Origin: Symsagittifera roscoffensis
Taxonomy: Eukaryota; Xenacoelomorpha; Acoela; Convolutidae
DNA: 64,000 nucleotides
Direction: 5' to 3'
Assembly: GCF_963678635.1 (NCBI RefSeq)
Contig: NC_087066.1
Span: forward strand, 26,193,453-26,257,452
In this document: piece after piece, positions 48,830-61,700 of the stretch
Numbering within the stretch: the first letter of the stretch is position 1
How the letters are laid out: each line of letters starts with the position of its first letter
Made by a program: the position numbers and the translations under genes
Notes under the pieces: model-generated
What the model was told of the DNA's origin: nothing
The model's database searches: none
The model's input: the letters and a program-made list of their open reading frames with translations, nothing else

Positions 48830-50285
48830 TGATAAAAAGCAATGTATCAGTAAAATTTCTGTTCTGCATTAGATTATAGCAAGTGGCAATTTGTATCTGA
48901 TCGGAGATAAATCAGAGAAAAAACCGCAGTATTGTAACAGTAATGAGTTAGCACTGTTACACTACAGTTTTTATTCTTTTAGTTTTCTGATCAGAATAAA
49001 TTCAAAGGTTTTGTTCTGATATTTCTCTGATCTTATCGAAATCAGATTTCCTGTTTCGTTATATCTATGATCAATTAAAACAAAGATATTGCTCTGCTAT
49101 TTCTATGATCAGAATGGAATCAGAAATAATCCCAACATCACTTTCTGATACAAAAACTTGACAAAATTCTCAAAAAATACGAAAACTTTGCGCCTAGACA
49201 CAAACGTGACTGCAATGCAGTTATATATTTCGGCTTTTAGAGAAAAACAGTAATTCAAAAACTTGACAATTTTATTTGCTCAAGTTTTCTAAATACCAAC
49301 GCCACCACATTTTTCCTTCGCGAGAAAAAATGAATTTTAAGGTCGCTTCAGCTGTTTTTTTCTGCAGTGGGGGTGAATACAAAATTTGGAAGTAACCGTT
49401 TTCAAACAACCAAAATTAACAGTTTCCAGTAATTCCCAACGCTATTCCTGCAGAGCTGTATTTTTTATTTTGTTGCCCAAGACCGCGCTTCAACGTGGTT
49501 TTTTGCATAGGTTTTATAGTTTTATGGCCATTCAAATGGTTTTTGTTTGTAGCGACACGTAACAAAACTTTGAAATTAGTTCGAGTTTACGAAAAATTAT
49601 TTTCAGTTATGTTACAGATTAAAAACAGAATAAAACAGTACTGTAACAGTAAAATTAAAGTTCTAGATTACTACATCTTTTTTCCTGTTCAATCTCTTGG
49701 TTAGCTAATGAACAGAGTAAAATTCTGATTTATTCTAATACATGACTGATTTTTGTTCTACAACTGTTGTTTACTTCAACAGTGCTTATAACCTCTATGA
49801 CTTCAACCCGTGTTCAACAGAAACCTGACAAAAACCCAGAGCGGTAAACGCAACTAGTTTGTTGGGCTGAGATTCGGTCATTTAAAAATTATAGATTTGA
49901 AAATAACAAAAAATTGTTAGACAAACGAGAAGTCAGTATAAAATAGCGGATTTTAGGCGAGAAGATCCTCATTGCAATTTGAGAAAAGATCCAACATTTT
50001 TCTCCGAGTATCTTTTTTATTATAAATCCCAGAGTTCTAGCATCCTTAATACTTTGTTTACCTGGAGAACATAAACAATTAACTGACAATTTTTTGAAAC
50101 AATAATCATGTTTCATTGTTACTACAAGATTTTTTTTTATGACAAAGCTTTCCTATACCTAAGTACAATGAATAAAAATACTTCATTGTAGTTGATTACG
50201 AAAATAAAATTCAAACCACAAAAACAATTACGATGCTAATGTAATTAGTTATTTTTGAGAAAAATATGTTATAACCCATTGTAAC

Positions 50286-50321
50286 AGTGATTGATGATAG
50301 GCCAGTGATTGATGATAGGCC
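50286..50321. repeat. 18-base tandem duplication
   Basis: AGTGATTGATGATAGGCC occurs twice, back to back, at 50286-50303 and 50304-50321. A recent small duplication. Confidence 0.9.
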
Positions 50322-50861
50322 AAAAATTGGAGAACTGAAGAATCTTTTTCATAAAATTTCATTACTATTAATTTGGTCGACCTAAAAAAACGAGAAAATT
50401 TAGTTTCGAAAATCCACTTCTTCCCGATAAAACCTAGATTTGCGCCTGTTTGCTTTATTTGGCAAATCTACGCATGGGATGGGCAACAAAACAATAAAGA
50501 GCTAATTGATATATAAAAAGTAATAACGTAATTTAAGCAACTAAATTAATTGGCAAAATATAACAAAAATGTCTCAAAAAATTCCATTATTATCCGTGTT
50601 TCAACAGAAAAAAACTTGAAATCGAACCTCTTCTCGTGCACACACGGAGCCAATGAAAGGTGACGTTTTTGTATTTCCGCTCGTTTCTGAAGCAGTTTGT
50701 GCGCGAAAAATCGAACAGCTATAAAAACTCAGCTAACAGCTATCAATGAAAACTTCCATCAAGAGCGCGCCAAAAAAATCCGAATTTTTTTTGCCAAAAT
50801 TTTCCAAAAAATCAAAAACGTTTTTTTCACCTGTTTTTTTTCAAATTGTTGCCTGCAGCGC

Positions 50862-50975
50862 AGCAAATTTGGTGAAAACAACGTCTTTAAGTGCTTTAGG
50901 AGAGCTCGGAAAATCAATTTGGTCGAGTTAAAAAAAGTCTCCCCTTCGAGAAAATCCTAGATCCGCCCCTGATAG
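50862..50975 (+). repeat. dispersed repeat B, copy 2
   Basis: Second copy of the repeat at 1862-2015, ending in the same 'ATCCGCCCCTG' word. Upstream sequence (50630-50860) is less AT-rich and contains 'CTATAAAAACTC', possibly part of the same element. Confidence 0.65.
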
Positions 50976-51687
50976 CAGTTACTTTTTGGGAAACGAAAAT
51001 TTTTTGCAACATAAAAACGAGACATTATTAAATCTTGGCTCATCCAAACTTTTTAAGAATCTTTTGTATGAAAAAATTTATAAAGGTTGAAAAACAAACA
51101 CAAACGCACTTTTCAATTTCCTGGAAAACATTTCTTTGATCATAGAAGTGTTTTTGCGAATAAAAAATTTTTTTCTCAAAATTTAATTTTTTTACTTTGA
51201 GTTTTTTCTGTAGCCATGGAAAACACAAATATTTTTTATTTTCTACTTTTCATACATGGAAATTGTATGATAAACATTTTTATACACTCCTTGTATTGAT
51301 TTGGATGATTATTTTTTTGAATAGAGTTGTTTGAAAGTAGATGGTGCTGAACACGGGAATTCAAACAAAACTTGCTAAGTACTGTCCAAATTTTAATAAT
51401 TTTCAATATATTTTTAACAGAAATTATTCGATAACAAGTTAAAGGTGGTCTGTTGAAGTAGTCAGAGCTTTTCTCTGAAATATGTTCGGACATTTGAACT
51501 CAAGAAGTTGATATCTCAAAGAATATCAATTTTTAATTTTTTTGGCTAAAAACAATTATTTGAGGAAAGTGACTAGCGTAAATAAAGTCTACCATAGAAC
51601 ATAGTTCCTTTATTTTCTGTTTGAAGTGCTGAAATAATCGATAATCATAGGTTTAACTTGACAGTATTTGTCAACCTTCTTTTGAGT

Positions 51688-52097
51688 TGGAACCTGATCT
51701 AAACTTTTTTTTATGATTGGATAAATTAGATATTTTACCACTGTAAAGTATTTAATATTAACCAATCATGATCCATCTAACTAACAACCCACTTATTTGT
51801 AAGTGCTGAAATTACTTGTAATTTCAGCACCAGAGAGATTTGAATTTAACTTAGAAATTGGTTGTCTCTCCAAGAGAACTTCAGCAGCCGCAACAAACCA
51901 GTATACTCTAGATCTATTGAGCCTAGCAGAGACTAGTTAAACACCCTGAGACTAGAAAGTATAAGAGTAAGATTAGGATCGGTATTAGACTAAGAAGTTG
52001 CACGAATCTATCCGGTCGAAAATAAGATAGCGTGACGAGCAGACGGTGTACCCTATCCGAAATTACTCTATGAGTTAACCACATCGGTTCTAACTCA
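51688..52097 (+). repeat. 5' LTR of element 2
   Basis: 410 bases with ends TGGAACC and AACTCA. Limits were set by where it stops matching the 3' LTR at 47760-48162 and by the primer-binding site two bases further. A CCAAT box is readable near 51760, but the TATA position is degenerate. The shared region is strongest from about 51895 to 52075. Confidence 0.85.
51803..51830 (+). promoter_or_regulatory. LTR hairpin, 5' LTR copy
   Basis: GTGCTGAAATTAC and GTAATTTCAGCAC form a perfect 13-bp inverted repeat around TT. Compared with the 3' LTR copy, the C at 51806 and its partner G at 51827 have become T and A, keeping the pair. Confidence 0.65.
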
Positions 52098-52099
52098 TC

Positions 52100-52117
52100 T
52101 GGTGCGACCATAAGTCT
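52100..52117 (+). promoter_or_regulatory. primer-binding site
   Basis: TGGTGCGACCATAAGTCT starts two bases after the LTR end. It begins with TGG, the complement of a tRNA's CCA end, as expected for minus-strand priming. I cannot name the tRNA with confidence. Confidence 0.6.
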
Positions 52118-53259
52118 CGAATAAGACCTTAATAGCTTAGATTTAACCAAAAATAGATTAGAATTTAGACAAAACATTTTAAAAATATTATACGATAATA
52201 ATTTAATCGAAATGTCTCTACGACTCAATAGATCAGAGCCGATATTCCGAACGATAACAGAACTACCCGGAATCATAGGAAGACCTCGAACAAGAGACGA
52301 CATACGACAAAGTAGAAACTTACCATATAGTTATATGATTGTACGGCAAAAGCCAACACAAACTTTTATATTTAGAATCTTATTAGCAATGATAAAATTT
52401 TGAAGTCAATCTTCATGATCATTTCAGGCGCTAAACAAAATTATTAATATACAATAACGATTGATAAAAAGATCTCAGATCGTTTTCGTAATTTCTGCAG
52501 TCTTATATAAAACATGTTTGAAAAATATTTATTGAAAATCAAAGAAAAATTAGTAGCATGACAATAAATTGTTAATAATCATAAAATCATCTGTTGTCCC
52601 AGCTTCATCACCTAAACATAACAGCAATCATAAGCTCACTATTATCATTAAAAAACTAAATCTTTTTCTTAAATAATTTTACACCATTTTAAACTTAAAT
52701 TCACTTAATTTTAAAATCAGATCATCAAGGCTTATCCTTGGATCAAATAGAACAATTCTATTCCCCCACACAATTAGCATAATGTCTAACGACCTCAAAC
52801 GTCAATTTACTACCCAACCCTTGCTACGACCCAGGACTAGCAGAAACTTTTCAATCACACTAACCAATCTTATTAGGATAAACAGTGAAGAACTTCGGTT
52901 ATTCATCCTTAACTTGATCCCCCCTCTTACGTCACCCAGGATAATACTTAAATTAAGTAAGTTTAAAATAGTATCTAACGAACTACTTGTGTTATAATTA
53001 TACCTGAACCTTGCGGATCGATTTACTATTCTCCAACCCTTGAACACAATCACTACCCCTCAGTAAGTTTAAGTAAGTTAACACCTTAGCTTATACTAGC
53101 CACGAGAAAGTAAAAAATCATTCTTCGGAATCGATATACTTTTCTCTCCGACCCTGAACAAAAAGACCCAGGTTAAGCTAACCAAAAAATCGTAAGGACT
53201 AACAGTTTAAGAAAATAGAAATCATCTAACAACTTTTTGCATCCCTCATCCTAAATTTT
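52118..53259 (+). other. leader of element 2
   Basis: Contains a short open frame at 52212-52403 (MSLRLNRSEPIFRTITELPG), a possible upstream frame or leader peptide, and an acceptor-like TTTCAG ending at 52431. The part from about 52418 aligns with the leader of element 1. One hairpin of the GATCATCAAGG type lies at 52720-52744. Gag starts at 53260. Confidence 0.65.
52720..52744 (+). promoter_or_regulatory. leader hairpin, element 2 copy
   Basis: GATCATCAAGG and CCTTGGATC around loop CTTAT. Same stem as at 6084-6108, where the loop is CCTAC, so stem bases are kept while the loop varies. Confidence 0.55.
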
Positions 53260-56200
53260 ATGTCATTCAAAAATCTAGGAAATAAACAAACAATCGTTTT
53301 ACACAACTGTGAGATAGATAACCAAAAATACGATCTTGTAATCACACCTCATACACAAACAGTTGGATACATTAGAACAAAACGACTAACAATAAAACTT
53401 AAAATCATAAACAAGCAAAGACAAATCACACGAAAAAGATTTTCAAAAAATAGAAACGCATTTTCAGAATCAGAAGCCAGCAATTTAGATGAACTCTATA
53501 AATTAAAAAAATCGATTGTTAAAAATTTTCCCATTCACGATCAATTATATTTTTCCGATTCAGAAACAACTTCAAATTCATCAAAAAGAGGAAAAAGAAG
53601 AATAAAAAAGCAATATAAACACAAACCAGTACACTTATATAATTGGAATCAACCGATTAGACACATCGATAGTTATATATTAACAGTCATTAAACAAAAA
53701 AATGGGCCACACTCAAAGTGACGATAGTCCAGATGATGAAGAGGTTTACCCCTTCCTCATAGATGCACCCGATGATAGAGGGCAACATGATTTTTGCAAG
53801 AATTTACTTGTAAATTTGTTTGAACCCGGAATCAGCCCATGCAAAGCAGAATTCCCAGATGTAAAAATCAAAAGACAAATTATTGAACATTATCTGAAAG
53901 ATATATGTAATTTAACACAACAATATGGAATCTACACCATAGAATTCAGCACACCAAATCCGAATCATCGTAAATATGTAATTCAAACAGACGATCTTGA
54001 AATAGAATTTTCAAAAGTATTCTTAGAATATATTAAAAGCATACAATATCATAATTCACAAAGAGCAAACTCCATATTCATTAACGAAGTTTTTGCAATA
54101 CTATGTACCTATATTTCTATATTAGAAAAAACAGAATTTCAAAGTTTCTCAACAACTGAAACATCCAAACATACAAAAGTACGACATGAAATCACATTAT
54201 TTTTCAATTTTTCTACATATAATCAAAAAAAATTTCACAAAAGACGATGTTTCACGACACACAAAACATGACTTACAAAAAATTTTGGCATGGTTTATAA
54301 TAGATTATTTCACACATAATAAAGACTTAATTTCACAAGCAAGAAAAAATTTCAGACCTCAAAATCCAAATGATGATACTGCCATTACAGAACAGTCAGA
54401 CTACATTTGGGACCTTGAATGGTCTCTTCCTGCATTTATAAATATCTCACAATCAATCTCAAGTCAAGCAATAAGTACAATATCTTACCAAAGAGATTAT
54501 GTGAAAGTAGTACCACTGACGATTGATGCAACACCATTAAACTACAATACATTTTTACCTGATACGCGAAATAACAGTTTAAATTCGACCGTCATATACA
54601 ATGAAAACCTTAATGGAACTTGGAATCTTACACAACAAGATATCCAAACACCATCACACTTCATAAATGAAGAAATCGTCCAAACAACAACAACTACACA
54701 ACAAAGTATTTCACCGATACATCCAAATTTAACAACACCAAAAAATACAAACACTTCACTGGCACAAGTAACCTTACAACCAACCGTTAAACCTTTGGTT
54801 GCTCCAAAATATTCACATATGGATTATCAAACATATAGACCTATGACAGTACCGTCAAAAACACGAAGAACGTTCACAAGAAACACTTTTGCAGAACACA
54901 ATTATAATTATGCACATTCGTCAAGAACAAACTATCCCCCACGAAAAACTAATAATAATCTTGTATGTTCTCACTATTGGGATAACCCAATGACAACAAC
55001 CAACTCAGTAAATTTTCCAACTAATTCACATCCTCCACAGGATCGTAGTGAAAATTACCCATTCTTTCAACAAAATAAAAATAAAAAGCAAGCACCTCAT
55101 CATACGGATTACTTATCATCTGATGATGATTATTATTTACAACCAGACATTTTTGCACCATATACCCAAGAATATCGCAAACAAGGAGCGCGACGACCTT
55201 ATACATATAATAGAATTTTTTCTCCAAATCCAACAGATACACGAAATCAACAACCAATACAAATGCCAAATCCAACTAATACACAATCTTTTCAACCAAT
55301 TCAACCACAAAATCCAATGATTATGCCCTCGTATCAACCAACTCAAATGCGAAATGAAATACCACTCCCATATTATCTTCAACAACACGAAATAACAAAA
55401 AATCAACTTTCAAATTTTTCACAAATGCCAAATGCCGCAGAATCACTACAGATGACAAGGAATCCATACCTTATGGGTGGATCATCAATAACATCAAATA
55501 AACCACTAATGTTATTCACAGGAACAGACCCTGAATATTCTGTAGAAGATTATTTAAATGCAGTAACAGCAAATTTAATTTTAAATATAGGACCTGAACC
55601 AATTAATACACCACTACATCAAAATTGGATACATCGACGCACAGCGTTGATACAAACAACTTTAGATGAGGCAGCTCAAAAATGGTTTTCAGTATTACCT
55701 ATAGAAAAAAAATCAGACTGGAAAAGATTTACACAAGAATTTTCAAAAATGTTTGACTCCGAAAGAAATAAACAACACCAAAGAGTTTTATGTAATGAAA
55801 TTCGCAGATTATCAAATGAAACCATCAAACAATTAGCAGTACGTATCGAAACACTAGTTCGAAAAGCATATTCATTAAATACACATGACTATAAAAAATA
55901 CAGAATAAAGAGTACAGAAATTTTAATGATGACTTAACACCCCGATTAAGGAAAATAGCAATAAAAAAGAGAGCATCTCATCCTTCTTCAATTCGGGAGC
56001 CCAATTTAAATTTTCGAAAACTAGTAGACAAACTAGAGCAAGCGGAAATCACAATGAAACTTGAAGAAACAGAAAATCTAAAACTACATTATGTTAATCG
56101 AATTGAAACAAACACTACACATATCAATAACATACAAGAATCAGATACAGACCTAGTTGAAAAAATCACTGAAATACTCAATATTTATGATAAACACCCA

Positions 56201-57010
56201 ATTTTTAAAGGCAAACCATCTTTCAAAGAATGGTGTAATTATTGCCGACGATACGGACATAGTATTTCTGAATGTAGACAAAAACAACAAGATTACCAAA
56301 ACAAACCTCAAAAATATAAAGAACCAAATAAATCATTCTATCAATATATGAAGAAAGATCAAAATCTACCAAACAAAAATGTATACAGTAACAACAGTTC
56401 AGGAAAACCACTTCCGAACAACACTAATTACACAAGGAATCAATCACCATTTAACTCAAGTTATAGAGGAAGATCACCAGAACGAAGAAATATACAGAAT
56501 TCTTCACAAAATCATCATAATCGATCAAATAGTCGAAATAACTATACGAGATCAAATTCAAATGCAACACAACTTGTTTCTAGATCAAATTCGCAATCAA
56601 ACCCAAGAAATAAACAATATTCCAATAATCAATCACGAAACTCATCAAATAACAGAAACAGAAACTATTCACATAATCGAAATAGAAGTTATTCGAACAA
56701 TCAAAACCAGAATTACACAAACAATCGATCAAGAAATAACTCATATAACAGATCAAACTATCACAGATCAAATGACAATCATCAAAACAGATCACGGAAT
56801 AATTCACAAAATCGAAATTCAAGTTATAATAATCAATATAGAAATTATTCCCAATCACCACATAGGAATAATAACCATTATAATAATTCTAAACATCGAT
56901 ACAGAAGTAGTACACCAAAACATCAAAGACATATTAATCAAGTACAGTCAAATGAAGAAACAACATCAGACCCCCCAGGTATTGATGACACAGGAAATAA
57001 CGAACTATAA
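53260..57010 (+). pseudogene. gag: gag, element 2
   Basis: Start ATG at 53260. Four open pieces in shifting frames: 53260-53721, 53702-54271, 54186-55937 and about 55940-57010. The capsid-type retrotransposon gag domain is at about 55560-55880 (AAQKWFSVLP, then W-x2-F-x3-F-x3-F). The 318-codon last piece holds the zinc knuckle CNYCRRYGHSISEC at 56234-56275 with all ligands, then a long S/N/R-rich basic tail (56450-56900) likely to bind RNA. It ends at TAA 57008-57010 or just before, where U1-U4 read CAA. Frameshifts lie near 53700, 54240 and 55935. At over 1,200 codons it is long for a Gag. Confidence 0.9.
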
Positions 57011-57113
57011 CTAAATCAAATAAACTGTGGATCATCAGACACAGAAAGTGATACAGAAAATACCATCTCCATAAATATGATAGCAGTCGAAAACGACTAC
57101 GAACCTATTATAT

Positions 57114-57812
57114 ATGAACAACCTTTTAGATCACATATATATGAAAATCAATTGGAAATCCTTCACAATTATTATTTTTGAACCCATCAATACTACACAA
57201 ACTGCACAAGAAATAAACGAAATTAACACGGTAAAGAAACCCAATGAAAATGACAAAACAAAATGTTTAAACACAAATCATATTTATCAAAATATACAAA
57301 AAAAACAACCCAAAGAAAAAATTTGGACAATACCATTTCTCTTAGAAAGTCCAAGAAACAAAGAATTTCAACCACCAGATCTTGAAATTGATTTTTTAAT
57401 TGATTCAGGAGCAGAATCAAACATAATTAACATTCCCACATGGAATGAAATCAAAACATTACATCCAAAATTAACGCCTCTTGCAACCTTTAGTAAACTA
57501 GCAACAGCACAAGAATCAACATTAGTAAATTATGGAAAATTCCAATTATTCCTCCTTCCCACAAGAACAATGGAGCAAAACAAAATTCTAAACAAACCAT
57601 TTAAACAAATATTTCATATTACTGATATTAAACACAATATCATTGGCATACCATTTATATCAAAATATATACCAACAATCAACATCTTGAATAGTAAAAT
57701 ACTAATCAAAGATAAGTACACAAAAACAAAAAATACAGCTCTAACATTTTTTCAAAGATTAAATAAACAACCACCATTCGTTTCAAAATTTTATCCAATT
57801 TATAACTACTAA
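57114..57812 (+). pseudogene. pol: aspartic protease and linker, element 2
   Basis: A 232-codon open frame. The retropepsin site D-S-G-A is intact at 57402-57413 within IDSGAESN, and the second conserved motif HNIIGIPF lies near 57630-57655. It would cut the Gag-Pol polyprotein. The frame ends at TAA 57810-57812 where the other copies have a Glu codon, and then continues in the same frame into RT. It lies in a different frame from the gag tail, so expression would have needed a frameshift or an unseen mechanism. Confidence 0.85.
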
Positions 57813-59641
57813 CGGAAACACCTGAAACCACTATCAGGAAATATATATAACTTTTCAATAAAACAAGTTCACCAATATGATAAAAGTCAAAATAAACAAC
57901 AACTTTTCATGTCGGGCTTTGAGTTTAAACCTATTCACAAATTTTTCAAAATCACAATTTCATCTATAAAATATTTGAAAAATATGAATTCAGACATCAT
58001 TTCGCTACATGTGTATAACAATACACCGTATCAAGTAACATTACCCTTAGGACTTTTAGGATATTGCGAAACAAACGCTACAATATCACCCGTACATGAA
58101 AAAGCATACCGCGTAAATAATATACTCCAATTGTTAGATTTTTGTCAATCCACAATTCTTAACGAAGAACTATCCATAAATAATTTAATAAATAATGAAA
58201 AAAGAAATACAGATTATTTCACAAAAACCCCATATTTCAAACCTACATTCAACATAACCAACTATACAGAAGATCAACAGAAATTTTTAACAATGTTTAA
58301 CTTCCAACATTCACAAATAACACAAAATGAATTTGACAAGTTAGCTAAACAGCTAATAAAATATTCATCAGTCTATGCAACATCAAAATTTGATGTTGGA
58401 AAAATCAGTTCATCACTACATCTCCCGTTAAAACCTGACGCAGTTTTCAAAAAACAAAGTGCAAGTAAAGTACCAATTCATTTACACGACAAAGTAAATA
58501 GATTAATCGATATTTTAGAACAATACAAAATTATCTCACCGGTAAATAAAGAAGAACAACCAAAAAGTAACACATTTATTAACACTGTTATCATCCTAGC
58601 AAAAGGAGAATCATTAAAAATAGTTTTAGACGCTAGATATCTCAAGTCACTATTAGACGAATCAAAATGCAATTGGCCTATTGAACCAATCCAAGTTATT
58701 TTAACAAAAATAAACGGAAAATACTTTACAACCGCAGATATGAATAGTGCATACAATCAAATGCCACTAGATGAACAATCACGACGTTTAACACAATTTG
58801 TTATTGGAAATCAACAATATGAATTCAACCGCCTATTCTATGGAATATGCATAGGACCAGCAGCGTTTTCAGCTTTTATGAGCAAATTTTTTAGACCACT
58901 AATACTTAAGAAAAACGCAATCACCTATTTAGACGTTTTTTTATGCAATCACAGACAAAAGAAGAAATGTTTACAGTCTTAGAACACTATCATAAAATAC
59001 TTCAAAATGAAAATCTGAAGGCCGCCCCCGATAAATCACACTTCTTTTTGACACGAGTTAAATTTTTAGGACATAAAATAGAAAGAAACACAATCACTCC
59101 ATTAAAATCACGCATTGATGCTATTCAAAAAATTCAACCACCAACAAACAAAAAGAAAATCCAAGAATTCCTTGGAATGTTAAATTTTTTAAGCAAGTAC
59201 GTTTATAAAATGCAATTATATTTAAGACCATTCTATAATATCCTCAGACAACAAAATAATTTTGAATGGAACACTGAACATCAAACACGATTTGAAGAAA
59301 TTAAAAAACTTTTAACTGAACAAATTTCAAACACAATTCCAGATCCAAATCAACAATTCTATGCAATGTGCGATGCTTCAAATTTTGGCATCGGCGCAGC
59401 TTTACTACCATCACACAATGGTACAAATAAAATGAACCTTATATCAGCAAATTCCCAATTATTCACTCAAGCAGAACTACGACTTTCAACTCTAATGAGA
59501 GAATGTACAGCTATAATTTATACACTTACAGAATATGAATTTCTGATACTTGGATCAAAACATCCAATAGTTCTATTCACAGATCATAAACCAATCATTT
59601 TTTCTTTTTTTACAAAAGTCAAATCCAAATCACCGAGTTAA
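57813..59641 (+). pseudogene. pol: reverse transcriptase and RNase H, element 2
   Basis: RT palm motifs are clear: LDARYL near 58628, the F-T-T-A-D-M-N-S-A-Y block near 58726, and FYGICIGPAAFSAFMSK near 58840. The catalytic Y-L-D-D is destroyed at 58926-58937 (reads Y-L-D-V) by a small deletion that also shifts the frame. The thumb and connection follow at 58943-59290. RNase H residues are readable: Asp at 59372 (CDAS), Glu near 59500 (MRECTA) and Asp near 59582 (FTDHKP). An expanded T run near 59596-59611 shifts frame again. Confidence 0.9.
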
Positions 59642-61590
59642 TAGATTTCAATTAATTCTAATGAAATTTCCAAACTTACATATAGTTTGGACAGCAGGAA
59701 AGAATCTTGAATTACCAGATACATTAAGTCGAAATACACTACCTGAATTACTTACACAAAAAACTACAGTTGAAATACCCAAAAATATAAAATTTTACCT
59801 TGCAAAAAATGAAACATCACACCGACTAGAATGCAAATATGCAGTAAAAACTGACATTGATCAATCACAAATAAATAATCTACAACACTTCCCACTTTAC
59901 TTAGATTGCCAAAATAATCACTACGAAGTTGATCTACTTGGAACATCGACTTTCAAACCAATTCCATACTCACAATGGATAAAAAATAACACCCAACAAA
60001 AACGAATTAAACAACACTCGCATAAAAAAGACCTTTTTCCGTTAATTGAAAAAGAAAATTTAACTGATAAAATAAATTTATCAGGACCACAAACAAATGA
60101 TTCAAAATACACAATAAATCAAGTTTTTGACCTCCATGACCCACTTGACACAATTCCTTTGTCTAAATTAGAAATTGAAAACATTTTTCTCCCTCCAACA
60201 GATAAAATTACAATTAATACCTTGAAACAATATCAAAATCTTGACCCAGTAATTAGACAACTAAAATCATGGCACAAATACAAAACTAAGCCCGTAAAAG
60301 CAGATACAACAATTTTAGGAAATAAAACACTTCTCCGATATTTTCGAAAATTTAATAATACAACAATTAATGAAAACACAGACCTTCTAGAATATCACTT
60401 AATTGATTTTACAGTTCCCTGTCTCCCTTTAAGTATGATTCTCATAGCTTTTAACATTTCACATACACAAAACATTAAAGGACACTCAGGATCAGAGAAA
60501 ACATATTCAAATTTTACACAAAATTTTTATTTCCCAAATGCACTAATTTGGATAAAAGTACTATGCAATGATTGTATAGTATGTCAACTAAATAAACCTT
60601 ACCCAAATCAAAAACAAATAGCACAAAAACAAGATTTTAAAGGATAAAGTTTATATTTTAACCACCGTATTTCATTCGATACAAAAGGACCAATTTCACC
60701 ATCCTCTGAAGGAAACTCCTACATTATGGTAATTGTTGACGCATTTACACATTATGTAGCACTCAACCCAGTACCACATTGTAACGCTTATTATGCTTAC
60801 ACAACACTTTATGAACACTGGATAGCCAAATTCGGATTACCCGAAATTTTATTTACAGACAACGGTACAGAGTTCATAAATAATGAAATCATCACTTTAT
60901 GCAATCTTTACAACATTAAAAATAAACCCGAACGTCTCATGCCCCATGGACTGATGTTTTAGTCGAAGGTATGAACCGTTCACTACAATAGTATCTCAGA
61001 TGTATCATAATAGGAAATGATACAAAACACACAGAATGGTCAACAGACGTGAAATTATTCCCCTTAACTTAAAATTGACGGATAATAACAACGCTAGGAC
61101 TATCACCTTTTGAAATGGTTTCGAATCAAAAACCATGGAAACCAATAATGTTCAGAGCAAATTCCTCAAAAAAGACACAAGGCTATTTGCAACCTACTAA
61201 AGAATCAATTTGTTATGATTTACTGTTACATACGCACGATGAAGATCATTTCAATCACCTGCAAATCTTAAAGATAGCCTCCGGCACTTATACCGAATGG
61301 ATTTTAAGTAGAGATAAAAGAACAATAACATTTATCAAAAAAAAGGCAAAAAACTATTAAAAAGAAAGAATATTCAATCATAAAACAATTCACGTTTCAC
61401 ACCAGCTACCTTTTATTACTCGGAACGTATGCCTTAATACCAGATTTTGCAACAATAAAAAGGAATATATAAAAAATACAACCAATCCGAAAAGGACCAT
61501 TTGTGATTATTGAAAAACCCTCTGATGTAACATACAAACTCATTGATTCAATTAAAAAGGAAATAGTTCAACACAGAACTCCTACATCGT
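59642..61590 (+). pseudogene. pol: RNase H-integrase connection and integrase, element 2
   Basis: Open from 59661 to 60647 (328 codons). It includes the typical 'IVWTAGKNLELPDTLSR' connection and an intact zinc-binding region, two His (HTQNIKGH) near 60459-60485 and C-N-D-C-I-V-C near 60575-60596. TAA at 60645-60647 replaces a Gln codon of copy 1. The catalytic core follows at 60674-61000 with Asp (FDTKGP) and Asp (TDNGTEF) readable. The Glu region near 60962-60970 lies after a frameshift and stop. A decayed C-terminal module reaches about 61590. Confidence 0.85.
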
Positions 61591-61700
61591 ATGAGTTCAA
61601 TCAACGAAACAATCGAAACCAGAATTACACAATCAATCGATCAAGAAATAACTCAGACCAGACCTAGATACAGACCTAGAAAGAGTCAGATACAGACCTA
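61591..61700 (+). other. patchwork junction
   Basis: Between integrase and the next gag copy lies about 50 bases of gag tail (near 61600-61655, matching 62233 onward). After it the word 'CAGACCTAG' appears three times within about 50 bases (61658-61701), before normal gag sequence continues. Such microduplication points to template switching. Confidence 0.75.

Larger units (their letters stand above)
48163..51687. other. spacer between the two elements
   Basis: About 3.5 kb of mostly non-coding AT-rich DNA. It contains the nested palindrome at 48667-48808, a degenerate duplication of 'TCTGATCAGAAT'-type words near 48985-49112, a short tandem duplication at 50286-50321, and repeat B copy 2 near 50862-50975. 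A tiny exon-like stretch at 48496-48527 lies between an acceptor-like CCGCAG and a donor-like GTGAGT. No full gene is supported. Confidence 0.5.

Noticed and set aside
51923-52303. A 126-codon antisense open frame over the 5' LTR, with a related one in the 3' LTR (47943-48185).
   Set aside because: The shared part is explained by LTR homology alone. No start context or coding bias is visible, and frame ends differ.
56379-57014. A 211-codon frame overlapping the gag tail, rich in Ile, Thr, His and Gln, with minus-strand partners at 56580-56861, 62117-62398 and 63595-63876.
   Set aside because: These are shadows of the low-complexity S/N/R-rich gag tail. Repetitive codons keep alternative frames open by chance.
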